Assembly: GCF_020740795.1 (NCBI RefSeq)
Contig: NC_067294.1
Coordinates: 4,216,001-4,280,000 of the forward strand
Source of the DNA: Apus apus
Lineage: Eukaryota > Chordata > Aves > Apodiformes > Apodidae
DNA length: 64,000 bases
Direction of reading: 5' to 3'
Shown: positions 46,201 through 57,548 of the stretch, piece by piece
Position numbering within the stretch: the first letter of the stretch is position 1
Layout: each line of letters begins with the position of its first letter
The notes under the pieces: model-generated
Seen by the model: the letters and a program-made list of their open reading frames with translations, nothing else
Databases searched by the model: none
What the model was told of the DNA's origin: nothing
Made by a program: the position numbers and the translations under genes

Positions 46201-49200
46201 AAATTGGCATCTACTCCTTACTGCATTACACATTAAAAGAAATATAGTAGTTTAATCAAAGTAACATGTTCCAAAATTATACATAGCTTTACATACTGGG
46301 TTTTGAGAGGTTTTTTGGGTTTGTTTTTTTTTTAAGAGCTGTTCTTTCCAAATCTGTGTATTTTCCATTTGTGAGAGCATTCAGGAATGAAAGTGGGTGT
46401 AGGCATCAGAGTAAGAGGGTTAATATCCAGATGCTTCAGACAGATGGCATTATTAGTCTGACTGGGCTTGACATCTAGTTTTCAAAGTTAAGAAGCTTTG
46501 GTTACTTGGCTGGCTGACAAGCTGAGAATAGCCAGTGCTCTGAGCTTGATGCTTGCTGAAACAGCAACAGGCAATACTGCAACTTGGTTTAACAGACTTT
46601 TAGCTAAACAAAGTTATACCAAGGCACTAAAAAATTACTTAAGAAAATGCTGTTGTGACTTTAGTTTAGGGCTGCTCCTGTCAAAGGCTGAACCAAGGAC
46701 AGAGAACTGTACTTATGATTTGTTGGGGTTTGGTTTTTTTTGCTACAGCCTAGACCTAAAAGTGTTCTACCTTTTTAACTGCTCAGTCTATTCAGAAGAT
46801 AGAACTACAGGAAATACAAAAATCTGAAGAATGCCTCTCTCCTACACCAAACCACAGCTTCTTTACAGCCTTTGCTCTTTCAGTGTTCCCACTATCCATT
46901 TTCCCCAAGATATAGGTTAGATGTTTTTATGGGGAATATAGATATGATTAAAACACTCTTGGAGCCACATGAACAAGAGCTATCGGTTCAAAAGTGACTT
47001 TGTATTTCCTCCCCTTTATATACTGAGGAGGGTTGTGGGAGCAGAGAAGGCAAGAAGACTAAGATTTGCCAAAGGAACCATCAAGGAGGAAAGCACCCAA
47101 CTCCCTCAGCCCTTTTACAAGCCCTAGGTAAATTATAGGAAATTGCTAGGTAAGGATATATAGCAGAAAGACCTATCATAAGAAATATAGATCTGACACA
47201 CACCAACAGCAGTACTTACATTATAGTACAAATACTCATTAAAGTGCAAACAGGGGTAGTGTGTGAGCCTATACATGCACATACCAGAAATAATAGAGTA
47301 GTTAAGACTACAACAGAAACCTAAAAAAGCCCACTAACAAATGCAAATAGTGCTTGTTCAGGCTGGCTCAGAACTCCTAATGGTGTGCTTGCATTGTGGA
47401 ATAGATTTTAAAGAGAAGCAGCGATGCAATTGTTTTATTCATTTAAGAAATATAAAAATAACAAGTGTAAAACTCATCTTTATGGGATGCATACATCAGA
47501 TCACAGAATCAGTTATGCAAAAAAGTAACCTTTCTGTTTTTTTTAAACTGTCTCTGGCTGAGGTGAAGACTGAAATTTTGGGGGTTACACTTTCAATCAA
47601 CTAACACTAATCCAAAATGTGGTACAAATTGTTGATGACACGATGAACAGTAATCCCTAACAGCTACTACAGGAAAAGGTTTGGGTGAAATATCTTCTAT
47701 TAGAAAAACAATCATCTCACAGACTATAGGAGCAGAATCCCAATCCCTTGTTTTTATTTACTGTGGGCATATCAGAAGGGTGTCCTTAACGTTTTTTTTA
47801 TTAGAGATCAACAATGTAAACAACACTTCTGCATTTTAGAAAGAACATTCTGAGGTAGGTAGAAAAAAGATGCTGCTCTATTTTCAGACTCGAATGGGAA
47901 GTTAGGGTCCTCAGCACCACTTGGGCTCAGACCCTTCTCAGCAGCAACATAAATTCCATTATATTGCGACAATAGTATCAGCTGACAGGGCAGGATAATA
48001 AACCAGTGTTCTGACCTACACTCTCCAGTTAGGTCTTTCCATGCTAAATGAATTCAAAATTTGCTTCATAGAAGGAATCTAAGCTGGAGGTCAGGGGGAC
48101 ACCATAAAGCATTTGAGAAGTTTAAATAACAATTTTAACCATATTAAATATTCAGCTTCACTGCTAATTAAGCATGCAGAAGCATCTGACAGAAGCACCT
48201 CTCCTGTCAGTGCCCCCGCTGCCCTCCAGGCAGCAACACCGGGAGTCCCAGAGGTGGCACTGCAGCTGCACCACTTGTGACTGCTCCAAGACACAGCACA
48301 GCCCCGACAGCTTGCTCCACTCCCGAGGGAATCACTGCCCACCTCAGCACACTCCACCAGCCCGCAGGGCAAGGCACAGCTTTTATTTTGCAAGCCTGTC
48401 ACAGCTGTAATGCAGTTAGCGACCCACAGATGGACTGAGATCAGAACTGCTCCAGCTGTTACTGCTGCTCTAAACCACCTTTTCACCTCCCCATGTTAGA
48501 ACAGTGAGAGGTGCATCCACGGACCTGTGCAAGTATCAGCTCATTACCTATACAAGTGTTTAGCATGTTTCTTTTCAATGCAGTAGTCATCAGTGTTATA
48601 AAAGTATATGTTAGGCTAATTTTACCAGCCAAGTAACATTTCCAAGAAGCAGGCTTGAGAACAAGTTACAGGGTAGAAAGGAATACTCTTTACTGTTAAA
48701 AAACTGCACCCATCACAACACCCTGGGCTATCCGTGACACTGCAGTCTCTGAAAAGGTCTATCTTGGGGAATTTCTTGTTTATACAGATTACAAAAATAA
48801 AAAGAACATCTGTTTTCAGAAAATGACTGCACTTTTTCTTTATTAAATGCTGAAAGTAAACACTCTCACTTCCTATTTCTCACAGGTGAAACCAACACAA
48901 TCCAGCATTCACTCCTGAACAGAAGGCCATTAAATTACTGAGATTATTTTACACCCGTACTTTAGAACTGAACTACAAACTAAGGAACAGCAAACTAAAG
49001 TCACTTTATTTCCTTCCCTGTGGCCATCTCACAGCAACTGTGCAGTCACAAACTCCTTTATTTACATGCCAGCTTCATAATTCATTTCATCTTGGTTCTT
49101 CTACACATCTCCATGCAGATAAATCCACCACGGGTCAGAAAATTACTAATTAAATACATAAATAAAGCTTTATCAACTGTCCTAGAAGCAGGTTTATACT

Positions 49201-50640
49201 CACAGATAGTCTTTAAGTCACCTTGTCTTTAATGCTATCAAATACAGATTCACACCTCTTTCTAGATTCCATGGTATGTCCCAGCATCACTGCCCCTTAT
49301 GAAACAATCCTTCACACAAACCTCTCAGTCGTTACCTGCTTGGTCACAATGAAGTTCTTGCTCCCAAGAGACAAAAGCAAGTCCCAGCTACTCAAGATGC
49401 TCACCACATAACATGGTTAAACCAACTTTTGAGAGAAGTTAGGTAGCACACTTCCTAACACAGGTATAATTTCTCAAATCTCCTTTTTATCTAGAAGACA
49501 TGAGTCCTACAAGGGGACTGTTTTGTACAGATAATCAAATAGCATGTTTCAGAGCAACAATTTTAAAAATCAATCTACAGCCTGGCAAAACTGACTGATT
49601 CTACACATTTAATCACTTTTTCAAGAACCTACTTGTTTCTATTATCAACATACCCTTCTTTCACGGCACATAACAGATGAAAATACCATAAGGCTACAGT
49701 TGGTGCACAGATCTTTACAAGGCACATCACAGAATTAAATTTAAGTATTTCTTTCATAACCAGGCTTTCCCTTGGAAAGGTGAAAGCAATTCACCATTGC
49801 AAGGGACTAAATCACGTATCCAAACTAACACAACACCCACCACTCCGTAGTTCATTTAAGCTACAAAAAGGAAAGCTGTGGTCCAAGTGACTTTCCAGGA
49901 TGACTGTCCAACAGTTTTCAAGTGCAAAGGCACAGTCAAAACCTTCAAGCCCAGTGACATGAAATAAAAACAACTACCTGAAGGTGTATGCCAAAAGGTG
50001 GCACTTGCAGTTTTACAAATACTTCCCTGAAATAACCTGTGCTTTCAACAACATCCCAGTGATACTGGTTCACAACAGCAGCTAACAAGCTTTTAAGTTA
50101 AAAAAAAATTACAGTGTAATTGCAAATACGAAATTACTTGGAACCTATTTATAAAAACTAAGCCACACAGAACCAGTTTCACTCTAAGAGCTGTAAATTA
50201 TCAGTCAGGAGGAAACTCAGCTCTTGGGTTTAAACCCTGAAGATACCAAAAGGTTGTCCTGATTATTTAAGCTCACATAGGTAATGAAGTTGATAGTTTT
50301 ACTTCCAACACCAACAAAGAGACTAACTTCAACCAAAATCAGCATCAGGTTAGACTGACATCAAAGACTGACAATACCTTGAAATTTCATACAAAATCCT
50401 TCAGCCCAGAAGCACAAAGCCCTAGACATCTAACCTTCCACTGGAACCAGTAGGAATTATAAGCCTATTATCTTGCATATCTGGAACATAGCAAAAATCA
50501 GCTTTTAAGATGCAGTCCCATAAAAGATCAGCATTAGAGACCAAGCGCTTAGAAACCTGAAGTCAAAGTAACTTTGTACTTTTTAAATCCATGCCCCGTA
50601 TCATACATACTCTCACTCAAGCATATAAGGAATTCAAATC

Positions 50641-52265
50641 TTTATTTCATATCCATAAACCCATAAACGTTGCTATTCTATATTTCTATGCAGGAAGGCA
50701 GTTTTCCCCTAAAACATTATGCTTTTTAATAAACAACAAACTTTAATTCTATTGCGTCAAAGGGCTACAAATATACATTTGTTATTCAAGCAGACTACAC
50801 AGGTATTTTTGCTTTACAACTGGCACCTACGTTACTGGTACACTTAGCTGGCTCATTTATTGTAGCACTTTGCCCACAGTTTAATTATCACTTTTTGAAA
50901 TATGGGCAATAATATATTAAAAAAAATATACGTGCTGAGGCAGGTATTGCAAATCCATTCCTTTTTTCCAGTTCAGTACTCATAGAGCCCATCTTTTTTC
51001 ACATGCAGATGTCATTGCATTCTACACCAGCCATCTAGTGGCATAAAATAACTTTCAGAAGTCTAGTACAATTGTTAACAAACCCATTTTACTCCTGCTG
51101 TAACAAAGCCTGCAGCAAGGGGGCTGCCACCCTGCGGGCAGATGGTGCTGCGAGAGCTTCTCGGGGAACTTTTAACGAAGGACAATAGTTCAGAGTGAAA
51201 AGTCTGTCAACCCGGTACTATAAAAACAAGTATGCGTTTAATAGAAAGGGTAAGTGTTGACCCTTTCCTGGAAGGAATCGTACACAGACACACTGGTAAG
51301 AGGACTTGGAACTAAGCAATTGGAAATTCTGAACATTTTGTATGAAGCACATGCTTAACACAAACTATTTCTTCAAAACTACACAGTACATACGTTGATG
51401 GAAAAAGTCCTATAGAAAAAATTGACCATGTCAGCATGTCAAACTGCCTAGTACAAGATGGTGGATGCACACAAACTGCATAGGTGAGAACGATTATTTA
51501 AAAAACAGACCACATCCACATATTAGTACTTAAAAAAACTTCTGTCGGGTGTCTGAGAACCAATAAATCCACCAGGGGGTAGCAAAAAGTTCAATTAGGA
51601 CCTTTACTGGCAATAAAATATTTACTCTAAGTACACACAGATTTTAAAGCAGAACACTTGCTTCAAACCTAGAGAAGCCTTAAAACCGTACGGAATGGAT
51701 CCTAGGAAAAAAAATTAGACATGTAAAGGTCAATGAACACAATGATTTATTTAAAAAATAAAAAACGTAAAAACGATTTTTTCTCCTTTACAGAAATGTT
51801 AATTTCAGTCATGGGATCCGAGTAGGTTTTGTAGAAAAAAATGTAGTAGCCAGGTATCGAGTCCTTACAACAAAGGAAATTCCCCCATAACCCTCCCCAG
51901 TTTTTACTCCAGATCAGCAAGACACTTCCCACCCCATACCCCCCCAAAAAAACAAATTAAAACAAGACATTTTTCGTTGCTAGTATAAAAACGACCAAGG
52001 TCCAAGTAATAATAAAAAAATAGAGTCCATCAATGACTGTAACACAAAGTATGTGTATGTGGGGCCCAGTCCATCTTCAGAGAGAAAGAAGTGGCACAGG
52101 CAGCAGAGGCGACCCCGAGGGGGCATTTAGGAGCTGCTCCCACAGCAGGGAGGCATTTAAAAGGAGCTGCCCTTCGGCGAATGAGGGGAGAAACCATTTA
52201 GAAGCTGCCCCGTAGCAAAGGGAGGGGTCTCCACGCCACCCCCAGTGGGTTTGGGACGCTCCGGC
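50641..52265 (-). other. HNRNPA0: Probable HNRNPA0 3' UTR with several poly(A) signals
   Basis: Minus-strand AATAAA hexamers lie at 51746-51751, 50856-50861 and 50641-50646. ATTAAA variants lie at 51237-51242, 50880-50885 and 50725-50730. Ending near 50.62 kb would give a 3' UTR of about 1.6 kb, similar in scale to mammalian HNRNPA0, but which site is used cannot be read. T-rich tracts on the minus strand (for example 51950-51990) are typical of hnRNP 3' UTRs. No coding signal is seen. Confidence 0.5.
51030..51041 (-). promoter_or_regulatory. Consensus CTCF core motif in the HNRNPA0 3' region
   Basis: The minus strand reads CCACTAGATGGC, a full match to the 12-base CTCF core. It falls within the probable HNRNPA0 3' UTR, about 1.2 kb past the stop codon. 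Binding is inferred only. Confidence 0.45.
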
Positions 52266-53198
52266 TCAGAAAGAGCCGCCCCCGTAGCCTCCCCCACCAT
52301 AGCCTCCTCTGTACGGTCCACTGTTACTGCGGCCCCCCCAATTGCCGCCCCCTCCTCCACCTCCTCCGCCGCTCTTCATGGGGCCGTAGGAGGACTGGTG
52401 CTGGCTGTAGCTGCCGAACCCGCCGTACCCGTTGCCGTAGTCGCCGCCTCCCCCTCCGCCGCCGCCTCCGTAGGAGCCGCTGCCATAGGAGCCGTAACCG
52501 CCGCCGCCTCCGCCGTAGCCGCCGTAACTATTGTACCCGCCGCCTCCCTTGGAAAGACCGTTGTGATCCCGGTTGCCGGCTCCGCCGCCGCCCCGACCCC
52601 TCCCTCCTCCTCTGCCTCCCCGGGAGGGCCTGGAAGAGCCGCCGCCTCCCCCGCCCGACTGGATGTCCTCCTTGGGCACGGCCTTCTTGACCTCCACGCG
52701 GTGGCCCTGGATCGGGTGGAACTTGACCACGGCCGCTTTGTCGGCGGCGTCGTGGTTCTGGAAATAGACGAAGCCGAAGCCGCGCTTCTTCCCGCTCTGT
52801 TTGTCGGCGATGATCTCGGCCTTCTCCACCGGGCCGAACTGGCTGAAGTGCTGCACCAGGTCCCCTTCGCCTACGTCCCCTTTGAGGCCGCCCACAAAGA
52901 GCTTCTTCACCTTCGCGTGGGCCCCCGGTTTGGCCGAGTCCTCCCGGGACACGGCCCGCTTCAGCTCCACCGCGTTTCCGTCCACGGCGTGGGGGGAGGC
53001 GGCCATGGCGGCGTCGGCCTCCTCCACCGCCGAGTAGGTGACGAAGCCGAAGCAGCGGGAGCGCTTCGTCTGCGGGTTGAGCACGACCACGCAGTCGGTG
53101 AGGGTTCCGTAGGCCGCGAAGTGCTCCCGCAGCCCGGCCTCCGTCGTCTGCACGTTCAGCCCGCCGATGAACAGCTTGCACAGCTGCGAGTTCTCCAT
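52266..53198 (-). CDS. HNRNPA0: HNRNPA0, heterogeneous nuclear ribonucleoprotein A0
   Basis: HNRNPA0 is a nuclear and shuttling RNA-binding protein of the A/B hnRNP family. It binds AU-rich elements of inflammatory mRNAs and is phosphorylated by MAPKAP-K2. A single uninterrupted frame of 310 codons is seen; human has 305 aa and is also intronless in its coding part. RRM1 has RNP2 LFIGGL (9-14) and RNP1 RCFGFVTY (48-55). RRM2 has LFVGGL (100-105) and RGFGFVYF (139-146). Ser84 in KRAVSRED matches the reported MAPKAP-K2 site. The C-terminus from about 180 is Gly-rich with RGG and SYGG units and Gly runs of up to about nine or ten, ending GGSF. The start is [10 protein letters not shown] with strong context (AGCATGG), as in mammals, although the frame is open upstream to an ATG at 53546. 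Confidence 0.98.
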   Translation of the reverse strand: MENSQLCKLFIGGLNVQTTEAGLREHFAAYGTLTDCVVVLNPQTKRSRCFGFVTYSAVEEADAAMAASPHAVDGNAVELKRAVSREDSAKPGAHAKVKKLFVGGLKGDVGEGDLVQHFSQFGPVEKAEIIADKQSGKKRGFGFVYFQNHDAADKAAVVKFHPIQGHRVEVKKAVPKEDIQSGGGGGGSSRPSRGGRGGGRGRGGGGAGNRDHNGLSKGGGGYNSYGGYGGGGGGYGSYGSGSYGGGGGGGGGDYGNGYGGFGSYSQHQSSYGPMKSGGGGGGGGGNWGGRSNSGPYRGGYGGGGYGGGSF

Positions 53199-53493
53199 GC
53201 TGCCGCCGGTGCCGGGGCTGCGCCTGGGCCTGGCGCCGAGACTCCTGTCGGGGGGCAGCTCTGAAGGTTTTTCCCCCCCCCTTCTCCGTCTTGCCGCTTC
53301 TTCCCCCCTCGCTCGACGCCAACAGCGCGACCTCACGGCTGCGGCAGCCGCCGGCGATGGCTCCCTCGGCCTGGCCCAACACCCTCGCTTCGCCTCACCT
53401 GACCAGCAGAAGAGACGGGGCGTCCCGGCTGCCGCCGCTCCGCGGGCAGGGGGCGGGGGTGGGGAGAGGGGGGGGGGAACACACCAGCACGCA

Positions 53494-53505
53494 CAAAATG
53501 GCGGC
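53494..53505 (+). promoter_or_regulatory. YY1-type motif
   Basis: CAAAATGGCGGC matches the YY1 consensus AANATGGCGGC found close to start sites of CpG-island genes. It lies about 300 bp upstream of the HNRNPA0 ATG. Confidence 0.6.
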
Positions 53506-53603
53506 GGCGGCTGCTCGGGCGCTGGACCGGCGACTGGTGCCCACACAAAGGGGGACGCCGGGAGCCCCGCCCGCCGCTGCGCCCGCCCCCCGCGCCGGCG
53601 CGG

Positions 53604-53608
53604 CCAAT
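53604..53608 (+). promoter_or_regulatory. CCAAT box (NF-Y type), proximal
   Basis: CGGCCAATGGG fits the NF-Y consensus RRCCAATSR with one base off. It is inverted relative to HNRNPA0, about 100 bp upstream of the YY1 motif. Confidence 0.55.
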
Positions 53609-53728
53609 GGGCTGGGACTGCCCTGCAGGGGCGGGGCCCGGCCCAAGATCGACCGGGCCGGCGGCGAATGGCAGCGCGCGACCCCCGCCGCGGCGCGCGG
53701 GCCCCGCCGTGACGGACGCGGGGAGCGG

Positions 53729-53750
53729 CCCCCCCCCCCCCCCCCCCCCC
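53729..53750. repeat. 22-nt C run (G run on the minus strand)
   Basis: Uninterrupted homopolymer in the HNRNPA0 promoter. It can form a G-quadruplex on the minus strand, and its length is error-prone in sequencing. Confidence 0.9.
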
Positions 53751-53789
53751 TGCGCGCGCCGGGCGCGGGGAACGGCCGCCGCGGGGCAG

Positions 53790-53794
53790 CCAAT
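53790..53794 (+). promoter_or_regulatory. CCAAT box (NF-Y type), distal
   Basis: CAGCCAATGGG fits the NF-Y consensus. It is 186 bp upstream of the proximal box and in the same orientation. Confidence 0.5.
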
Positions 53795-53869
53795 GGGCGC
53801 GCGCCGGCCCCGCCGCGCGCTTTTCTCCGCGGAGGCCCCGCCCCGCGGGCGGCTCGCGCGGGAGCGTTC

Positions 53870-53886
53870 GGGGGGGGGGGGGGGGG
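53870..53886. repeat. 17-nt G run
   Basis: Uninterrupted G homopolymer on the plus strand, 120 bp from the C run and of opposite sense. Confidence 0.9.
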
Positions 53887-56239
53887 CGGCTGCCCCTGCC
53901 CCCGGTCCGGCCCCGCCGGCCCCGGACGTGTCGCGCCCCGGGGCTCTGACCCTCCCTCCCGTTCCTCTCTGCGCGTCTCCCTTTTCCCAGCCCGTTCCCT
54001 CAGGCAGCCGCTTTCTCGCTCTTCCCGCTGCACGTTCCTCCCGTTTCTCTGACCAACCTTATCACCGCCTCCCCAGCCTTAAATCTCTCCTTAGCTCTAA
54101 AAAAGAGGTGTTTTCTTAGATGATTAATTCAAGGCAAGCCCTGTGACGTGACTATGACTGAGATTTATTCCCTTTTAAAAAAAAAGATTTAATAGCTTAA
54201 ACATTGTCCGCTTGAAGACTGCAGCACTCTTTTTTACTGAATTTTGCAGCAGAAACGGGTTGCTTTCTTTTTCCTTGTCTTACACCCACTGGGGTTTATG
54301 TTGGCAATTATCTAGGAGCCAAGAACAGTTTCTGTGGTGAAATGTTCCTTCCTCGCGGATGAAAAGGTCACATTTCACTATGGCACATGAGCACCTGCAC
54401 CACGGTCTCTGAAACTCCGTGTTCACGTACCTGGTCCTCCTCACTCATCAGTTTCTGACACCTTGGGTGAAAGCAATTTCACCATTTTGCCAGGTAGCAT
54501 CTTCCCTTGTTCTTTATTACCACAACGAGACAGAAGTTTCAGTTTAGGCATTGAGGCAATTTTTGAAAAAATAACAACATATTCAAATATATTAAGTGAG
54601 CACAAACCTCAAGCACTCATGAAGCGTTCAAGCACCCACACAGAGAGTGCTCAACCCACTCTTCCTCTTGGTTAAGAAAATGTCTATGCTCACATACTGT
54701 GGGCTTTGCTCAGATGAGAACACTCTTGTTTGGGCACATTTCCCTTTTGCTCTGTTCCTCGTCTTCTGTTGCTTTAATTTTTCAGGCACTACATCTGAAA
54801 AGCAGGTCTGTCTTGTCTATGATGATAACTCCATAGAAGATTTCCAGAGTCTTTTAGGACACTGTCAGATACGAAAGGGTCATATTACCTCTACCAGTTA
54901 GCACAGGTTGAGAGTATTTTTCCTGACCATTGCAGTGTTTGTCTGCGTAAGAGCTGCATGTCCAAAGAAAGAGTTTGACCTGCAAAACTCTTCCTTCAAG
55001 TGCCCCTGGTTTATACCCCAGTTCTTGGCTTCTAAAACCCTACCTGTGCTATTTTATTCTCCACACCATCCCAGAAGGTTGGCACCAAATCTCACAGTCA
55101 CAGGTCACCTTACCTTCCTGAGTCACAGGTGGGAAATCCAGACCAGTGCACTGGAAATCAGAGACTTTGGGAACACATAAAAAATTACTGTCAGACCACC
55201 TGGTTTCAAGCAAGATCATATCCTGGATCCCCTGTCAGACACATTCCTGGAAATGCTCCCTCGGGGACTGGCAGATAGGAGCAGCCCTGGCTGCTCTGGA
55301 AGGCTGGGTCACCCAGCTGAAGTCCTGACAGACTGACCATTTCAGCAGAGATTCTTCCTTACTCCCCTCAGAGGGTGGCAGCTCCAGAGATTAACACTGT
55401 CAGTAAAATTCTGGCTTCTTTTCTACCAGTGGGCCAAGTTTTCAAGTTACTGTAGACTCAAAGAAGACTGATTATCAATAACCAGTAGGATGAACACTTG
55501 CAATATCGTGATCTGATTTTTCTTAAACTGGATTTTTTTCTTTTACAGCTGATTCAGTTAAGAGTAATTTATTAATATGACAGGAATATTAAATGCCCTT
55601 GTTTGACAACCACTTCCAGGGAAAGATCTCACACATTTAGATCCATTTATCTCAGTGCATGAACAGACACAACAATCTTATCTTGTTTTAGAAAACAGAA
55701 TATATCCATAATGTCACTGAAATATTTGTGGCTGTAAAAGAACCAAACATATCCTACTCTATTAAAAAAAATAAAAGCTGCTTCCCAGAGGCCATCTGCA
55801 ATGTCCTCACAATCACAGGAAATACAAAAATATATTTTGCCTACCACTTATTGTAAAAAATTGTGTGGCCTTTCCCAAGAGAAATGAATATCTGTTTCAT
55901 GTAGGAAATCACACTCGAGAGTCCTATAGACCCTTAATAATTTACAGCAAAAAGGAAGAAAATTAATAGGAGCTAATTACGGCCTCAACGGATAACAAAG
56001 AAAACAGAGCAGTTGCTCATGGCTCACTTTCCCTGGAAAAAAGCAAGGCAGACAAGCAGGCCACGGAAGAGATCAAAGGAAGAAGTCACTGCTGCTTTCA
56101 GCAGGAGGGGATGAGGGTCTGTAAGATGTGAGCAAATCAGGAGGTAAAATGAGTCACTGACAACTCCAGCATAGCCCGACTGCTTCCTCTTCATTGGCAC
56201 TTCTGACTAGTTGATTAATGAAAGGAAAACACCTTTAAC

Positions 56240-56267
56240 ATATATATATATATATATATACACACAC
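56240..56267. repeat. (AT)n(AC)n microsatellite
   Basis: About ten TA units are followed by a short CA repeat. Confidence 0.9.
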
Positions 56268-57534
56268 CTATCTCTTGTAGACAGAAATGTCTCCTGTCAT
56301 ACCACAGAAAGGCCAAGCTCCACTTGACCTGGTGTCGTCCTGCCCACCACCCTCTCCCAGCTGCCTTGCAAGTGACCTCACGTGGTTCATGTACTCGCTG
56401 AAAATCACGTTCTCAGAGGTCAGTCCCCAGGGAGAAGGGGCCAAGAGCTCTGCAAATGTACACGTGCCCCGACACTTGCCACCAGGCTCGGTGACGCAGG
56501 GTTTCCTAGACAGCTAAACATCAGTTTCTCCTGCATGTCCCACAGACCTTCATACCTCCTGGGTCATCTGAGCCATCACAGACTCCAACCAGACCTCTCC
56601 AGTTCCCATCGGATTCATGCCTGGTGAGGCACCCAGTCCCCTGATCAGTGCACCAGGTCATCAGACACATTCTATGAACTGTGTGTCTCTTCATGCTCCT
56701 GAAATGGGCCTTTTCCCTCTGGCCACATCAGCCACCGCAGACGTGACAGACACGGGCACCACAGCAGTGTGACAAGGCTGCTAAAACACAACACTCCAAC
56801 AGCTACAGCAGTTTCCCCACCCTATTTTTTAACTGCTTTTAAGTACACGAGTAAATCCACAATATCATCCTATGTGTTTAAAAGGCAAATACCAGTAAAA
56901 AGAAAAACATCCTTTTCCCCTCCTGGCAGGGCAGTCGTAGCATGAAATGGTTTCAATTCTGGTAACAACTTATAAAAACTCACTGTATAAGCAGCTTAAG
57001 TTTCTAACACATGTAAAACCTCCACCTGTAACATCACCTCAAGAAAACGCCTTTCTCACACCAATTATGTGGCACATTTTTCAGTGTTTTCATGGCTTAT
57101 TTTAGTTAGTGTTTTCTTCTCATGCATAAACCATTCTAGTTATTCCATCCTACCTGGAATCCACAGGAGGGCATCACTGCTTCAGCGATCACAGACCAGA
57201 GGATTCTCAACAGTCCCTTTTCCAGCACTTCCTAGCTTTCCACATATTCTCAGTAAAAACTCATACAAAATAAATTATTAAGGAAGTCTTTATGGAAATT
57301 TTTGTCACCAAAGAAACATGCTTCTGTTATGCTGTTTAATAACTCCAAGCTTCTAAGATGAAAAATATACTGAAGTTTTGGAGAAGAGCATCAGGGGCAA
57401 TAGAAGAACATTAGGAAGTCAAAAGTAACTCTTATAAATATTTTTATTACCAAAATCCTCGTGTAAAAAAGTCATCAGAGAACTGAATTTGCATGCTTTT
57501 CTTTGGACTTTCCTTAAATCTTGCCCCACCCCAT

Positions 57535-57548
57535 CCCCCCCCCCCCCC
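57535..57548. repeat. 14-nt C run
   Basis: Homopolymer preceded by further C-rich sequence (CCCCACCCCAT) in the intergenic region. Confidence 0.9.

Larger units (their letters stand above)
40211..50640. other. Intergenic region between KLHL3 and HNRNPA0
   Basis: No exon or known gene was found on either strand. It holds the poly(A) tract at 41285, the inverted repeat at 42686 and the CTCF motif at 43208. ORFs up to 183 codons (44016-44567, plus) resemble no family and look like chance. Distal KLHL3 promoter elements may lie at its left end. Confidence 0.75.
53199..54010 (-). promoter_or_regulatory. HNRNPA0: HNRNPA0 CpG-island promoter and 5' UTR
   Basis: This is extremely GC- and CpG-rich sequence immediately upstream of the start codon, continuous with the GC-rich CDS. 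Core elements seen on the plus strand are a YY1-type AAAATGGCGGC at 53495-53505 and two CCAAT boxes in NF-Y context (GGCCAATGG at 53602-53610, AGCCAATGGG at 53788-53797). Many Sp1-type boxes are present and no TATA box is seen. The transcription start is probably near 53450-53550, judged from the YY1 and first CCAAT positions. Confidence 0.75.

Noticed and set aside
47495-47515. CACAGAATCAG stretch as a CR1 3' end
   Set aside because: A single partial unit without the tandem 3' octamers or any CR1 body nearby; not enough to call a repeat.
52245-53264. 339-codon plus-strand ORF over HNRNPA0
   Set aside because: Antisense shadow of the GC-rich, Gly-coding HNRNPA0 frame; the other strand carries clear RRM motifs.
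53291-54052. 253-codon and overlapping 212-codon ORFs in the HNRNPA0 promoter
   Set aside because: Low-complexity Pro/Ala/Arg/Gly translation of a CpG island with few stop codons; no family features.
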